Assembly (NCBI GenBank): GCA_024123955.1
Contig: CP099652.1
Span: forward strand, 2,914,001-2,978,000
DNA from: Oxalobacteraceae bacterium OTU3CINTB1
Lineage (GTDB): Bacteria; Pseudomonadota; Gammaproteobacteria; Burkholderiales; Burkholderiaceae_D
Length of the DNA stretch: 64,000 nucleotides
Reading direction: 5' to 3'
Part shown: piece after piece, positions 52,220-62,553 of the stretch
Position numbering within the stretch: the stretch's first letter is position 1
How the letters are laid out: every line of letters starts with the position of its first letter
Made by a program: the position numbers and the translations under genes
Notes under the pieces: generated by a model
Databases searched by the model: none
Told to the model about the DNA's origin: nothing
The model's input: only the letters and a program-made list of their open reading frames with translations

Positions 52220-53206
52220 ATGACTAAAAATAATCTTCGTATCGCGGCCCGCGCGCTGGCGTTGGTGGTGCTGTCGGTGCTGGCGGTGTGGGGCGGCCTG
52301 GCGCTGTGGTTTCAGCTGCCCGCGCTGCGCGTGCCGGCGGTGGTGGCGTGGGGCGTGGGCGCCATCGTCACGCTGGCCCTGTGGTGGCGCCGGCGCGACG
52401 CGCGCGTGGCGCTGCCATGGCTGGCCGCGATGATTGCGCTGGTGGCGTGGTGGAGCACCTTGCAGCCGACGCATAACCGCGTGTGGGCCGACGACGTGTC
52501 GCGCATGGTCGCCGGCCAGGTGCGGGGCAGCGTGGTGACCCTGGACCAGGTGCGCAATTTCGACTGGCGCAGCGATACCGACTATACGCAGCGTTGGGAA
52601 GCGCGCAGCTACGATCTGGCGCAACTGCGCTCGGTCGATGTCGCCATGTCCTACTGGATGGGACCTGCGATCGCGCATACGCTGGTGTCGTTCGGCTTTG
52701 CCGATGGACGCTACCTGACGTTTTCGATCGAGATCCGCAAGCAGCGCGGCGAGAGTTTCGACGCCATCGCCGGGTTTTTCAAGGGTTTCGAGACGGTGCT
52801 GATCGCCGCCGACGAACGTGACATCCTGCGGGTGCGCACCAATGCTCGCGGCGAGGACATGTATTTGTACCGTTTGAAGATGTCGTCCGAAGCGATGCGC
52901 TCGTTGTTTCTGGCGTATCTGGAGGAGGGCGCAGCGCTCAAACGCGAGCCGCGTTTCTACAATACGTTGACGGCCAACTGCACCACCATCATTTTCGAGA
53001 TGGCGCGCCGCATCGATCCGGGACTGCCGTTCGATTGGCGCTTGCTGGCGTCGGGTTACCTGGACCGGTATCTGTTCGATATCGGCGCGTTGGCGGGCGG
53101 GCAGGATTTCGAGACGCTGCGCCGCAACGCCCACATCACCGAACGCGCGCGCGCCGCCGACAAGGCCGAGGATTTTTCAGCCCGCATACGTACGGTTCCC
53201 AGATGA
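52220..53206 (+). CDS. DUF4105 membrane protein
   Basis: 328 residues: three hydrophobic helices near the N-terminus (about 10-32, 38-56, 63-80), then a soluble DUF4105 domain. Potential catalytic residues are His153 (IAHTLVSFGF) and Cys254 (TANCTTIIFE), an arrangement typical of the family, which looks like a cysteine-peptidase-type fold. I recall that DUF4105 members act as lipoprotein N-acyltransferases (Lnb) in some bacteria; whether that applies here is unproven. ATG 52220 is used rather than the in-frame TTG 52214. Confidence 0.82.
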   Translation: MTKNNLRIAARALALVVLSVLAVWGGLALWFQLPALRVPAVVAWGVGAIVTLALWWRRRDARVALPWLAAMIALVAWWSTLQPTHNRVWADDVSRMVAGQVRGSVVTLDQVRNFDWRSDTDYTQRWEARSYDLAQLRSVDVAMSYWMGPAIAHTLVSFGFADGRYLTFSIEIRKQRGESFDAIAGFFKGFETVLIAADERDILRVRTNARGEDMYLYRLKMSSEAMRSLFLAYLEEGAALKREPRFYNTLTANCTTIIFEMARRIDPGLPFDWRLLASGYLDRYLFDIGALAGGQDFETLRRNAHITERARAADKAEDFSARIRTVPR

Positions 53207-53224
53207 GGCATCGTCCTGATTTTT

Positions 53225-53918
53225 CTACCGCGCGAAATACAGCTCGTTCACCCGATCGAGGCTGACCTCCGCCGCCCGCTGCGACAGCGCCACTTTCCCG
53301 CTCTGCATCAGGTAGACATGATCGGCGATGCCAATCGCCCGTTCCGTGTTCTGCTCAACCAGAATAATGGTCCGCCCGCCGGCCTTGAGCCGCTCGAGGG
53401 TCTCGAACACCTCGTTGACGATCACCGGGGCCAATCCCAGCGACGGCTCGTCGACAATCAACAAGCGCGGCTCGGACATCAACGCGCGCGCCATCGCCAG
53501 CATCTGCGCCTCGCCACCCGACAGCGAACCGGCCAACTGTGCGCGCCGCTCCCGCAGGCGCGGAAACATCAGGTACGACTTCTCCAGACGCGTTTTGACA
53601 TGCGCGCGGTGCGACGGATGATACGCCCCCATGATCAAATTCTCCTCCACGCTCATGTCGCGGAAGGTCAAACGATCCTCTGTGATTAGCGCCACCCCAT
53701 GGCCGGCCATATGCCAGGTCGGCGTACCGTTCAAACGCTTGCCATCGAGGCGGATCTCGCCGCCGTTCACCGGCAGCAGTCCCATGATCGTGCGCAGCAG
53801 CGTAGTCTTGCCCGCGCCATTCGGTCCGATGATCGTCGTCAGCTCGCCCGCCTGCGCCCGCATCGACACGTCCCATAACACGTTGATAGCGCCATAGCCG
53901 GCACGCACCCGGTCCATC

Positions 53919-53926
<8 letters not shown>
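53225..53926 (-). CDS. livF: Branched-chain amino acid type ABC transporter ATP-binding protein LivF
   Basis: 234-residue ATPase with Walker A IGPNGAGKTT, signature LSGGEAQML and Walker B LLIVDEPSLGLAP, typical of LivF. ATG 53926 overlaps the livG stop by 8 bases. Last gene of the operon acyl-CoA synthetase - binding protein - LivH - LivM - LivG - LivF. The Liv class also imports amides, urea and aromatic acids, so the ligand is not necessarily an amino acid. Confidence 0.92.
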
Positions 53927-54636
<710 letters not shown>

Positions 54637-54644
<8 letters not shown>

Positions 54645-55620
54645 GGTCGTTCCTTCCTGGCTTGGATGCTGGCTTGTGCAGCAGCGGCAGCAGACCGGTG
54701 GGGCTGAAGATGATTATCGCGACGAGCAGACCGCCCAGCACCAGTTGATGTCCGGTCGGGATCAGCGACTTGAACACCAGTTGATCGAGCAGATAGACCA
54801 CCAGCGCGCCGATCACCGGTCCGCCGATGGTGCGGTAGCCGCCGAAGATGGCGGCGACGATGGGCAGCGTCACCCAGACGCCGTTGAACGCGTAATCCGG
54901 TTCGAGGAAATTCAGGTAATGGGCGTTGAAGGCGCCCGCCACGCCGGCCATGAAGGCCGACACCATCAGCATCGCCCCTTTGAGCAGCGTGCTGTTGACG
55001 CCGACCACGCGGGTGGCGTCTTCGCTGTCGTGCATGGCGCGCAGGGCGAGGCCGTAGTGGCTGGCGCGGATGGCGCGGTAGGCCAGCGCGAACAGCAGCA
55101 CGATGGTGAGGATGACGAGGTAGGCGCCGGTCTTGCCGCCCATGCCGATGCCGAACAGGTTCGCCGGCAGCACCGGGATATTGCCAATGCCGGCGGCGCC
55201 GCCCGTCACCGAGGTCCATTCGGTGGCGACGATGCGGAAGATGTGCGCGTACGCCAGTATCGCCAGCGCAAAGTAGGGGCCGCGCAGGCGCAGCACCGGC
55301 AGCATCGCCAGCGAGGCGATCACCGCGCCGGCCCCTCCCAGCACCATCCCGGCCGGCACCGGCAGCCCCGCCTTGAGCGTGACGATGGCCGAGACATAGG
55401 CGCCGACCCCGAAGAAGGCGCTGTGGCCGAAGCTGACCATGCCGCCCAGATTGCCCAGCAAGGCCCATGACAGCGCCACGCAGCCGATCACCAGCGCCGC
55501 GACGATCAGGCTCATAATGTATTGGTTCGCGCCGAGCATCAGCGGCACGCCGACGTAGCCGACCGTCAGCAGCGCGATGAACAGCGCCCAGTCGCGTCTC
55601 GATGCGAAGCGGCCACTCAT
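54637..55620 (-). CDS. livM: ABC transporter permease LivM
   Basis: 327-residue inner-membrane permease with about eight to ten helices. LSWALLGNLGGMVSFGHSAFFGVGAY (51-76) and the coupling loop GGYRTIGGPVIGA are LivM signatures. Overlaps both livH (4 bases) and livG, so the operon is tightly coupled. Confidence 0.92.
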
Positions 55621-56489
55621 CCGCGCCTCCGGCTCGCACCCATCAAGCCATTCGGCATCACGAACAGCACCAGCAGGAATAGCATCATGCCGGCCAGCTC
55701 CTGCAGCGCGGAACTGGCCAGCGTGACGGTCAGCGCCTCGGCGACGCCAAGCAGCACGGCGCCGAGCAGCACGCCGGGGATCGAACCGACGCCCGCCAGC
55801 ACGGTGATGATGAAGGCCTTGACGGTCAGCGCGCCGCCGTACGCGGGCTGGATCACGCCGTAGCTATATAACGCCACGCCGGCGAATCCCGCCAGCATGC
55901 CGGCGACGATGAAGGACACCAGTTCCGTGCGGGCCGGCGGAATGCCCATCAACTTGGCAGCTTCGCGGTTGCTCGAGACGGCGCGCAGCGCGCGGCCATA
56001 CCAGCTGCGCGACAGCCACCACCACAAGCAGGCCATCAGCAGCAGGCTGACGATGAAGAACACCGCCTCGCCGCGCATGCTGTACAGCGGCCCGACGACA
56101 AAGGCTTCCTGCAGCCAGCTGGAACTGGTCGAGCGCACGTCGGCCTTCCAGATCAGCAGGATCAGGTTGGTCATGATCACGCCGATGCCGAAGGTGAGGA
56201 TCAGCGAATTGATTTCGCGGTCCTTGCGGATGCCGCTGACGATGCCGTACACGCCGGCCGACGTCAGGCTGACGACGATCACCGCGACCGGAATCGCCCA
56301 CGCGGGGTTGAGTCCCAGCCCGGATTCCACCGCGTAGGCGATGTAGGCCGCCAGCAGCACCAGCTCCCCGTGGGCGAGGTTAATCACCCGCATGGTGCCG
56401 AACACCAGCGCCAGTCCCAGCGCGATCAGCGCATACGAGCCTCCCTGGAGCAGGCCGGAATACAGCGCTTGCAGTATCAGGTCGGTCAT
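55617..56489 (-). CDS. livH: ABC transporter permease LivH
   Basis: 290-residue permease, about eight helices, with QALYSGLLQGGSYALIALGLAL at the N-terminus (7-28), VINLAHGE and the coupling region LAGVGSIPGVLLGA. Its start is 16 bases after the stop of the binding-protein gene. Confidence 0.92.
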   Translation of the reverse strand: MTDLILQALYSGLLQGGSYALIALGLALVFGTMRVINLAHGELVLLAAYIAYAVESGLGLNPAWAIPVAVIVVSLTSAGVYGIVSGIRKDREINSLILTFGIGVIMTNLILLIWKADVRSTSSSWLQEAFVVGPLYSMRGEAVFFIVSLLLMACLWWWLSRSWYGRALRAVSSNREAAKLMGIPPARTELVSFIVAGMLAGFAGVALYSYGVIQPAYGGALTVKAFIITVLAGVGSIPGVLLGAVLLGVAEALTVTLASSALQELAGMMLFLLVLFVMPNGLMGASRRRG

Positions 56490-56505
56490 GCGCCGCGGTC
56501 CGGCG

Positions 56506-57678
56506 TTACCACGGCTTGGCCGGATAGATCATCTTGCCGGTGGCGTTGGAAGCCGGCCAGACGATGACGATGTTCTTGCCCTGATGCTGGGCCATGCGGT
56601 GGACGAAGTTCAGGTTGTCGCCGTTGGCGCCGAACTGCACGCGTCCGATCAGCGTTTCGCGGTCGGTCTTGCGCAGTTCCTCGGCCACGCCGCCTTTTTT
56701 AACCGTGCCCTTGTCGGCGGCCCGCGCGATGGCCTCGAACAGCAGCATCGATTGCACGTAGCCGAATTGGCCGAGGTAGTCCGGCTCCTTCTTGTACAGC
56801 GCCTTGTAGGCGGCGGCGAAAGCCTTGCCGTCGGCCGTGTCGAAGGTGGCGGGGAAGGGCAGCAGCGCGGTGCCGTACACATTGGGCATCAGGTCGGGGA
56901 ATTCGGCCGCCATCTTCGGCGTCGCCAGCGACCACACGCCGATCAGCGCGTTGACGGGCGGCTTGAGCACGCGCGCCGCGCGCAGGATGCCGACGTAGTC
57001 GTTCTCGTACCCGACCATCAAAATCACTTCGGACTTGTCCTGCAATCGGATCTTGTTGACGATCGGCTTGAAGTCGGTGATGGCCGGGTCGAACGAATGC
57101 GCCGTCGCTTTTACACCTTTCCCCGCCAGCGCCTTTTGCACCGAGCTGGCCAGGTCGGAAGTGGCTTCCTTGGTCGAGAAGACGATGGACACGCTCTTGG
57201 CGCCCATGTGGGCCAGGGTGCCCAGGACGGCTTTTTCGTAGCCCGCGGTGTTATTAATACGGAAAAAATTCTTGCGGCCGCTGTTGACCAGGCTATCGTC
57301 GACGCCACCGGAGGTGATATAGGGCAGTCCCAGTTTGTTGGCCGCGTCGGAGGCCGGGGAGATATTGTTGGAGCCGTAGCCGCCGGTGATGGCGATCGCG
57401 CCATCGCTGGCCAGCTTCTCGACCGCCGCCACCGCCTTGGCCGGCGCCGATTCGTCGTCGATGGTGACGATCTTGACCTTGTGCTTGCCGTTACTCTTGT
57501 TGAAGACATCGGCGGCGACCATCACGCCTTCCTGCATGCCCGCACCCACCCGCGCCAGGGTGCCGGTCAGCGGCAGCTGCGCGCCGACGATGAATTCCTC
57601 CGCGTACGCCGGGGACGCGGTTGCCACCATTGCCGTCATCAGTACCGCGATTGACGCGGCCATCGTTATTTTTTTCAT
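56506..57678 (-). CDS. Liv-type ABC transporter substrate-binding protein
   Basis: 390-residue periplasmic binding protein (Peripla_BP_6 class) with a Sec signal cut near AYA-EE (about residue 27). The mature start EFIVGAQLPLTGTLARVGAGM is typical for Leu/Ile/Val, amide or aromatic-acid binding proteins. ATG 57678 has GGTGGAGAC upstream. Being cotranscribed with a (broken) acyl-CoA synthetase gene, it probably binds a carboxylic acid rather than an amino acid (inference). Confidence 0.9.
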   Translation of the reverse strand: MKKITMAASIAVLMTAMVATASPAYAEEFIVGAQLPLTGTLARVGAGMQEGVMVAADVFNKSNGKHKVKIVTIDDESAPAKAVAAVEKLASDGAIAITGGYGSNNISPASDAANKLGLPYITSGGVDDSLVNSGRKNFFRINNTAGYEKAVLGTLAHMGAKSVSIVFSTKEATSDLASSVQKALAGKGVKATAHSFDPAITDFKPIVNKIRLQDKSEVILMVGYENDYVGILRAARVLKPPVNALIGVWSLATPKMAAEFPDLMPNVYGTALLPFPATFDTADGKAFAAAYKALYKKEPDYLGQFGYVQSMLLFEAIARAADKGTVKKGGVAEELRKTDRETLIGRVQFGANGDNLNFVHRMAQHQGKNIVIVWPASNATGKMIYPAKPW

Positions 57679-57698
57679 GACTGTCTCCACCTTTTGGG

Positions 57699-59288
57699 TT
57701 ATTTTTGTGCCAGTTGCCGCAGCCGTCCTTTCAAGATCTTGCCGGTCGTTGCCGCTGGCAGTGTTTGCATCGCGATGATCTCCGACGGGCATTTGTAAGG
57801 CGACAGCCGGCCCGCCAGGTACTGCTGTAATTCCATGGTCAATTCCGCGGTCGAACCGCTATGGCGTGGATCGAGTTCGACGAAGGCGACCACCTCCTCG
57901 TTGCCGTCGCCATCGTTCGAATCGCGGCCCACCACCGCCGATTGCGTCACCGCAGGATGGGCGTTGAGCACCGTCTCCACTTCCAGCGGATAGACGTTGA
58001 AGCCGGAGCGGATGATCAGCTCCTTGGTGCGGCCGACGATGAACAGCGCGCCATCCGGCTCCTGGCGCGCCATGTCGCCGGTGTTGATCCAGCCGCCGGG
58101 CCGCATCGCCGCCGCCGTCATTTCCGGTTCGCGGTAATAGCCCAGCATGATGTTGGGGCCGCGCACCCACAGTTCGCCGTCGGCGCCTGCCGCCACATCG
58201 GCGCCGGTCTGGTCGACCACGCGCACCTCCACGCCCGGAATCGCCATGCCGACCGAGGCGTCGCCACGCGGCGCGTCCAGGCGCGTCTGGCTCACCGTCG
58301 GCGAGGTCTCGGTCATGCCGTAGCCGTTGTGCAGTGCGACGCCTAGTAAAGTTTCGACTTGCGTTTTCAGGCTGGGCGACAGCGGCGAGCCGCCGGCATA
58401 GGCGAAGCGCAGGCGGTTTTCCAGCCGGGGCGGCTGGCCGTCTTCGCCGGTCCCGAGCCTTTCCAGCAGGCGCGCGTACATCGCCGGCACGCCCTGCAGG
58501 ATGGTCAGGCGGTCGTCACGTATCGCCGCGATCAGCGCGTCGGGCGTGAAGCGCGGGCACAGATACAGGCATGCACCCGCGTACAGGGTGCCCAGCATGA
58601 CCGAGGCCAGTCCGTAGACGTGCGTGATCGGCAGCACTCCGTAGGCGCGGTCCTCCGGCGTCAGGCCGCGCAGCGTACTCGAAATGGCGGCGATGAACAA
58701 GAGGTTGCGGTGCGTGAGCATCACGCCTTTGGGATTGCCGGTGGTGCCGGTGGTGTAGATCAGCGCCGCCACCTGGCTTTCAGGCGCGGCATGCGGCGCC
58801 TCCTGCGCGCATTCGGCGTTCAGCGCCCCGATCATCCATGCGACATCCTCGAAGGGCGGCTGCGCCGGCTCGGCGCCGTGGCGCCGGCCGTGGGCCGTGG
58901 TTTCAGGGGAGGCTGGCATCGAGGTCTAGATCACGCGCCGCGCGCCGCTGTGGTCGAGGATCTGGTCGACCTCGCGCGCGGAGAGGCGGCCGTTGACGTG
59001 GACGATCCAGGCGCCGATGTCGGCGGCGGCGAAGGTCAGCACCACTTGTGCGACGCAGTTCTCGCCGACCACCATCAGGCGGTCGCCGGCGCGCACATCG
59101 AGGCGGCGCAGCAGCGCGGAAGTTTGATCGACCGCCGCCGCCAGTTGCGCGTAGCTCCAGTGGCGCCGGCCGTCGTGCAGCGCCGGCGCGTCGGGCGCGC
59201 GCGCCGACCAGCGGCGCGGAATGCCGCTGACGCGGTCCGGCAGCGATGTCAGCACCTGCTTGACGTCGATAGCGGCGCTATCCTTCAT
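57699..59288 (-). pseudogene. Acyl-CoA synthetase (AMP-binding family), broken by an in-frame TAG
   Basis: Reads as one continuous 529-codon frame from ATG 59288, interrupted only at codon 121 by TAG (58926-58928). Before it lies a normal N-terminus (residues 1-120, ending in DHSGARRVI); after it all core motifs are intact: YTTGTTGNPKGVM (ATP/Mg loop), GYGMTE, the hinge region VGRTKELIIRSGFNVYP and the catalytic lysine region TTGKILKGR. Homologues usually have an aromatic residue at that place, so TAC or TAT to TAG is the simplest change. Internal re-start at ATG 58919 would give a 406-residue protein without the N-terminal part. The gene leads the Liv transporter operon, hence a role in activating an imported acid. 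Sequencing error or suppression cannot be excluded. Confidence 0.85.
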
Positions 59289-59370
59289 CCGGCCCGCGCC
59301 GGGGTTTTCTGGTCTCTTGTCATGGTCTCCCTTTCGGAAGTCCCCAATGTGCCGATTCGGCCAGACCCTG

Positions 59371-59694
59371 TCAAGCTTTGATGTCGATCAGCGTGCCGAG
59401 GTTTTGGTCGGCGGCCTGTATCACTTTGGCCGACAGGTCGAATTGCGCCTTGTAGACCAGCGAGTTGGTGGCCTCGGCGGCGTAGTCGGTGCCGCTGGCC
59501 TCCGACGACTGCATTTGCCGCCCCTCGACCGACAGCGTGACGCCGCCGCCGGCCGGCGAGCTTTCCTGGAACGAGGCGCGCGCCGGCTGGAATCCGGCGG
59601 TGCTCATGTTGGCGACCGAATGCGCGCTGTTGGCCAGCGCGCCGGCGCTGGCCTGCAGCCCCGAGGCCGCCGTGTGGATCGTTGATATCGCCAT
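59371..59694 (-). CDS. Small flagellar rod/hook-like protein (FlgC/FlgG-type ends)
   Basis: 107 residues. The N-terminus TIHTAASGLQASAGALANSA and NMSTAGFQPARASFQ matches the flagellar basal-body rod N-domain, and the C-terminus NSLVYKAQFDLSAKVIQAADQNLGTLIDI matches the rod/hook C-terminal heptad helix. The middle domain is reduced to about 30 residues. No other flagellar gene is nearby. It might be a minor axial component or a stand-alone relic; functional assignment is uncertain. AGGCAGGCAA upstream of ATG 59694. Confidence 0.75.
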   Translation of the reverse strand: MAISTIHTAASGLQASAGALANSAHSVANMSTAGFQPARASFQESSPAGGGVTLSVEGRQMQSSEASGTDYAAEATNSLVYKAQFDLSAKVIQAADQNLGTLIDIKA

Positions 59695-59790
59695 GATAGT
59701 TGCCTGCCTGTTAATTACTCTATGGAAATCAGGTCCAGTGTAGCTCAGATATTGCCCATATGTATGTTAACTAGATCGTTAGACAATGTA

Positions 59791-59818
59791 TTGGTTCAAA
59801 AATCGCGGTTTCTATGCT
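59791..59818 (+). promoter_or_regulatory. Candidate sigma70 promoter for the OFA transporter
   Basis: TTGGTT (59791-59796) and TATGCT (59813-59818) with a 16-base spacer, in a locally AT-rich stretch (about 59695-59860) that stands out from the GC-rich surroundings. About 50 bases before ATG 59869. Confidence 0.4.
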
Positions 59819-59868
59819 ACTCTGCGCGCCTTAGTTGTTTTTGAGAAATAATCAGGGGAGTAGTAATC

Positions 59869-61500
59869 ATGGCGTTTTTTGATTTTCTGGAGAAGGACCG
59901 CACGATAGCGGGGTCCGGCTTCAACCGCTGGCTGGTACCGCCGGCGGCGTTGGCGATCCACCTTTGCATCGGCATGGCCTACGGTTTCTCGGTGTTCTGG
60001 CTGCCGCTGTCGCGCGCGGTCGGCGTTACCGAACCGCTGGCCTGCGCGGCCGAAATGGATTTGATGGCCCGCATCCTGTCGTCGACCTGCGACTGGCAGA
60101 TCTCGATGCTGGGCTGGATGTACACAATGTTCTTCGTCTTCCTCGGCCTGTCCGCGTGGCTGTTCGGCGGCTGGCTGGAACACGCCGGTCCGCGTAAAGC
60201 GGGCGTGGTGTCGGCGCTGTGCTGGTGCGGTGGTTTGGTGATTTCGGCGCTGGGCGTATACCACCACCAGATCTGGTTGATGTGGATCGGCTCCGGCGTC
60301 ATCGGCGGTATCGGCCTGGGTCTCGGCTACATCTCGCCGGTGTCCACCCTGATCAAATGGTTCCCGGACCGTCGCGGCATGGCGACCGGCATGGCCATCA
60401 TGGGCTTCGGCGGCGGCGCCATGATCGGCGCACCGCTGGCCGACATGCTGATGAAACACTTCGCCACCGCCAGCGGCGTCGGCGTCTGGCAAACCTTCCT
60501 GGCCATGGCGGCGATCTACTTCGTCTTCATGATGGCGGGCGCGCTGTCGTACCGCGTGCCGGCCACCGGCTGGAAACCGGCCGGCTGGACGCCGCCGGCG
60601 ACCAACGCCAACGCCATGATCACCACCCGCCACGTCCACGCCAGCAAGGTGTGGGGCATTCCGCAATTCTGGCTGGTGTGGCTGGTCCTGTGCCTGAACG
60701 TGACGGCCGGTATCGGCATCCTGGGCATGGCCTCGCCGCTGCTGCAGGAGATCTTCGGCGGCCAGCTGCTTGGCGTGACCACCGCGTTCAACGAATTGAC
60801 CCTGGCGCAGAAGGGCCAGATCGCCGCCATCGCCGCCGGCTTCACCGGCTTGCTGTCGCTGTTTAATATCGGCGGCCGCTTCGTGTGGGCGTCGTGCTCC
60901 GACTTCCTGGGCCGTAAAGTCACCTACGGTATCTTCTTCGTGCTGGGCTTCGCGCTGTACGCGTCGATTCCTTCGATGGCGCACGGCGGCCATCTGGGCC
61001 TGTTCGTCGGCTTCTTCTGCATCATCCTGTCGATGTACGGCGGCGGCTTCGCCACCGTGCCGGCCTACCTGGCCGACTTGTTCGGCACGCAGATGGTGGG
61101 CGCCATCCACGGCCGCCTGCTGACCGCATGGGCAGCCGCCGGGGTGTTCGGCCCGATCCTGGTCAACTACGTGCGCGAGTACCAGATCGCCAACGGCGTG
61201 CCGAAGGCCCAGGCCTACGACTTCACGATGTACGTGCTGGCCGGCCTGCTGCTGGTCGGCCTGGTGTGCAACCTGCTGGTGCGCCCGATCGCCGACAAGC
61301 ACTTCATGACCGACGCCGAACTGGCGGCCGAGAAGAAGCTGGCGCACGAGCGCGACGCGGCCGCATCGACCGGCGCGGCCGCTGCGGCGGGCGGCACCAC
61401 CAGCCCGATCGCGGTCGCTTTCGGCTGGCTGGCCGTCGGCATCCCGATGGCCATCGGTATCTCCATCACGGTGCAGAAGGCTTCGGTACTGTTCAAGTAA
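59869..61500 (+). CDS. OFA-family MFS transporter (oxalate/formate antiporter-like)
   Basis: 543-residue inner-membrane transporter with 12 or more helices, NRWLVPPAALAIHLCIGMAYGFSVF at residues 19-43 and the MFS motif WFPDRRGMATGMAIMGFGGGA. A long periplasmic loop (about 45-75) contains two cysteines. The last helix follows an Ala-rich segment, an extra compared with the classical OxlT. CAGGGGAGT precedes the ATG. The family exchanges mono- and dicarboxylates; oxalate, formate, lactate or pyruvate are all possible, and nothing nearby decides. Confidence 0.88.
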   Translation: MAFFDFLEKDRTIAGSGFNRWLVPPAALAIHLCIGMAYGFSVFWLPLSRAVGVTEPLACAAEMDLMARILSSTCDWQISMLGWMYTMFFVFLGLSAWLFGGWLEHAGPRKAGVVSALCWCGGLVISALGVYHHQIWLMWIGSGVIGGIGLGLGYISPVSTLIKWFPDRRGMATGMAIMGFGGGAMIGAPLADMLMKHFATASGVGVWQTFLAMAAIYFVFMMAGALSYRVPATGWKPAGWTPPATNANAMITTRHVHASKVWGIPQFWLVWLVLCLNVTAGIGILGMASPLLQEIFGGQLLGVTTAFNELTLAQKGQIAAIAAGFTGLLSLFNIGGRFVWASCSDFLGRKVTYGIFFVLGFALYASIPSMAHGGHLGLFVGFFCIILSMYGGGFATVPAYLADLFGTQMVGAIHGRLLTAWAAAGVFGPILVNYVREYQIANGVPKAQAYDFTMYVLAGLLLVGLVCNLLVRPIADKHFMTDAELAAEKKLAHERDAAASTGAAAAAGGTTSPIAVAFGWLAVGIPMAIGISITVQKASVLFK

Positions 61501-61526
61501 GGCGTTAGTTTACTAGCGGCCGACGG

Positions 61527-61562
61527 GGCCGGTTCAGCTGATGCTGGGCCGGCCTTTTTTTA
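61527..61562 (+). terminator. Intrinsic terminator after the OFA transporter gene
   Basis: GGCCGG (61527-61532) with CCGGCC (61549-61554), inner CAGC/GCTG pair, then eight T. Strong and well placed 27 bases after the stop. Confidence 0.9.
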
Positions 61563-61660
61563 TTGCCCGGATGCTGCGGCATGTCATTGGCTAGCGGCAT
61601 GTTTGCTGACGGAGAGCAAAACGGGCGGGCATTCTATCGGAAGGGCGGTTCGGTGCACCT

Positions 61661-61674
61661 TTGATCTAGATCAT
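61661..61674. promoter_or_regulatory. FNR/Anr-type box upstream of the phasin gene
   Basis: TTGATCTAGATCAT matches TTGAT-N4-ATCAA in nine of ten defined positions. It lies about 120 bases before the phasin ATG, in a 231-base region with no other gene, so it can control only this gene. The inference is oxygen-responsive expression of PHA granule protein. Confidence 0.6.
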
Positions 61675-61793
61675 ATAGCGCGGGTTGGGCTGACGTAGCC
61701 TTGTCTCTCGCGCTGCAGACGCGTCGTCGAAAACCGGATCGACACCATCGCTAGATTTCAAGGCACCTTTTACTTTCTTTTCGAGGCATATTT

Positions 61794-62435
61794 ATGTACC
61801 CATTTTCCCAGTCAGTCACCCCAGCCGCCAGAACCCATCTGGAAGCGCAGTTGTCGTTCTTTAACGACATGTCGAAATCCTTGTTTCGTACCGTTCAGCA
61901 ATACAGCGACCTCAATATCCAGTTGGCCCAAACCATGCTGGAAGAAAGCACGATGAGCGGCCAGAAGTTCATCACCGCCAATCGTCCGACCGAAGCGATG
62001 GCGGCTGCGGCGGCACACGCCCAGCCCACTGCGGAAAAGCTGCGCGCCTACCAGCAGCACCTGTCGCGTATCGCCGCCGACACCCAGGTTGACCTGTCCA
62101 AAGTGGCCGAAGAGCATGTGCAGGAAACCAGCCGTACCGCCCGCGCCCTGGCCGACGAGGTGGCGCGTGTGACGTCGGAAGAAACGGAAAAAAACCTGCG
62201 CAGTCAGCAGGACGCGGTCAGCAAGTTCACCGATCCGTTCATGAGCCAGTACGACGGTTCGCGCCAGTCGCGTGGTACCGAAATGCACGGTAGCCAGTCG
62301 CTGCAGAGCGCCGGCCAGAACGGCGCCGACAGCCAGGCAGGCAGCATGCAAGGCGGTCAAGCGTCCCAGGCACAAACGGCGGCCCAGGCGGCCGCCCAGG
62401 GCAGCAAGCAAGCCGGAGCCCGCAAGGAAACTTGA
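61794..62435 (+). CDS. phaP: Phasin (PHA granule-associated protein)
   Basis: 213 residues. The phasin domain (about 10-140) is helical and amphipathic, starting FSQSVTPAARTHLEAQLSFF; coats polyhydroxyalkanoate granules. The last 60 residues are low-complexity Gln/Ala/Gly/Ser (AGSMQGGQASQAQTAAQAAA). GAGG lies before ATG 61794. It is monocistronic, between two terminators, with an FNR-type box upstream. Confidence 0.9.
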   Translation: MYPFSQSVTPAARTHLEAQLSFFNDMSKSLFRTVQQYSDLNIQLAQTMLEESTMSGQKFITANRPTEAMAAAAAHAQPTAEKLRAYQQHLSRIAADTQVDLSKVAEEHVQETSRTARALADEVARVTSEETEKNLRSQQDAVSKFTDPFMSQYDGSRQSRGTEMHGSQSLQSAGQNGADSQAGSMQGGQASQAQTAAQAAAQGSKQAGARKET

Positions 62436-62464
62436 TAACGGTTGCAGTAAAATAAAATAAGATT

Positions 62465-62507
62465 TGCCGTGTGCGGGATCGGGAATCGCCGCGCGCGGCA
62501 TTTTTTT
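62465..62507 (+). terminator. Intrinsic terminator after the phasin gene
   Basis: TGCCGTGTGC pairs with GCGCGCGGCA (62491-62500) using two G-T wobbles; seven T follow. Confidence 0.8.
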
Positions 62508-62553
62508 CGCCCATGCTTTATCATGGCCGGCTTATGCTGTCTGGAGATAAAGT

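Noticed and set aside
57699..58919. Treating the acyl-CoA synthetase as two separate genes (58926-59288 and 57699-58919)
   Set aside because: Both parts are in the same frame with only one stop codon between them, and together give a normal full-length family member.
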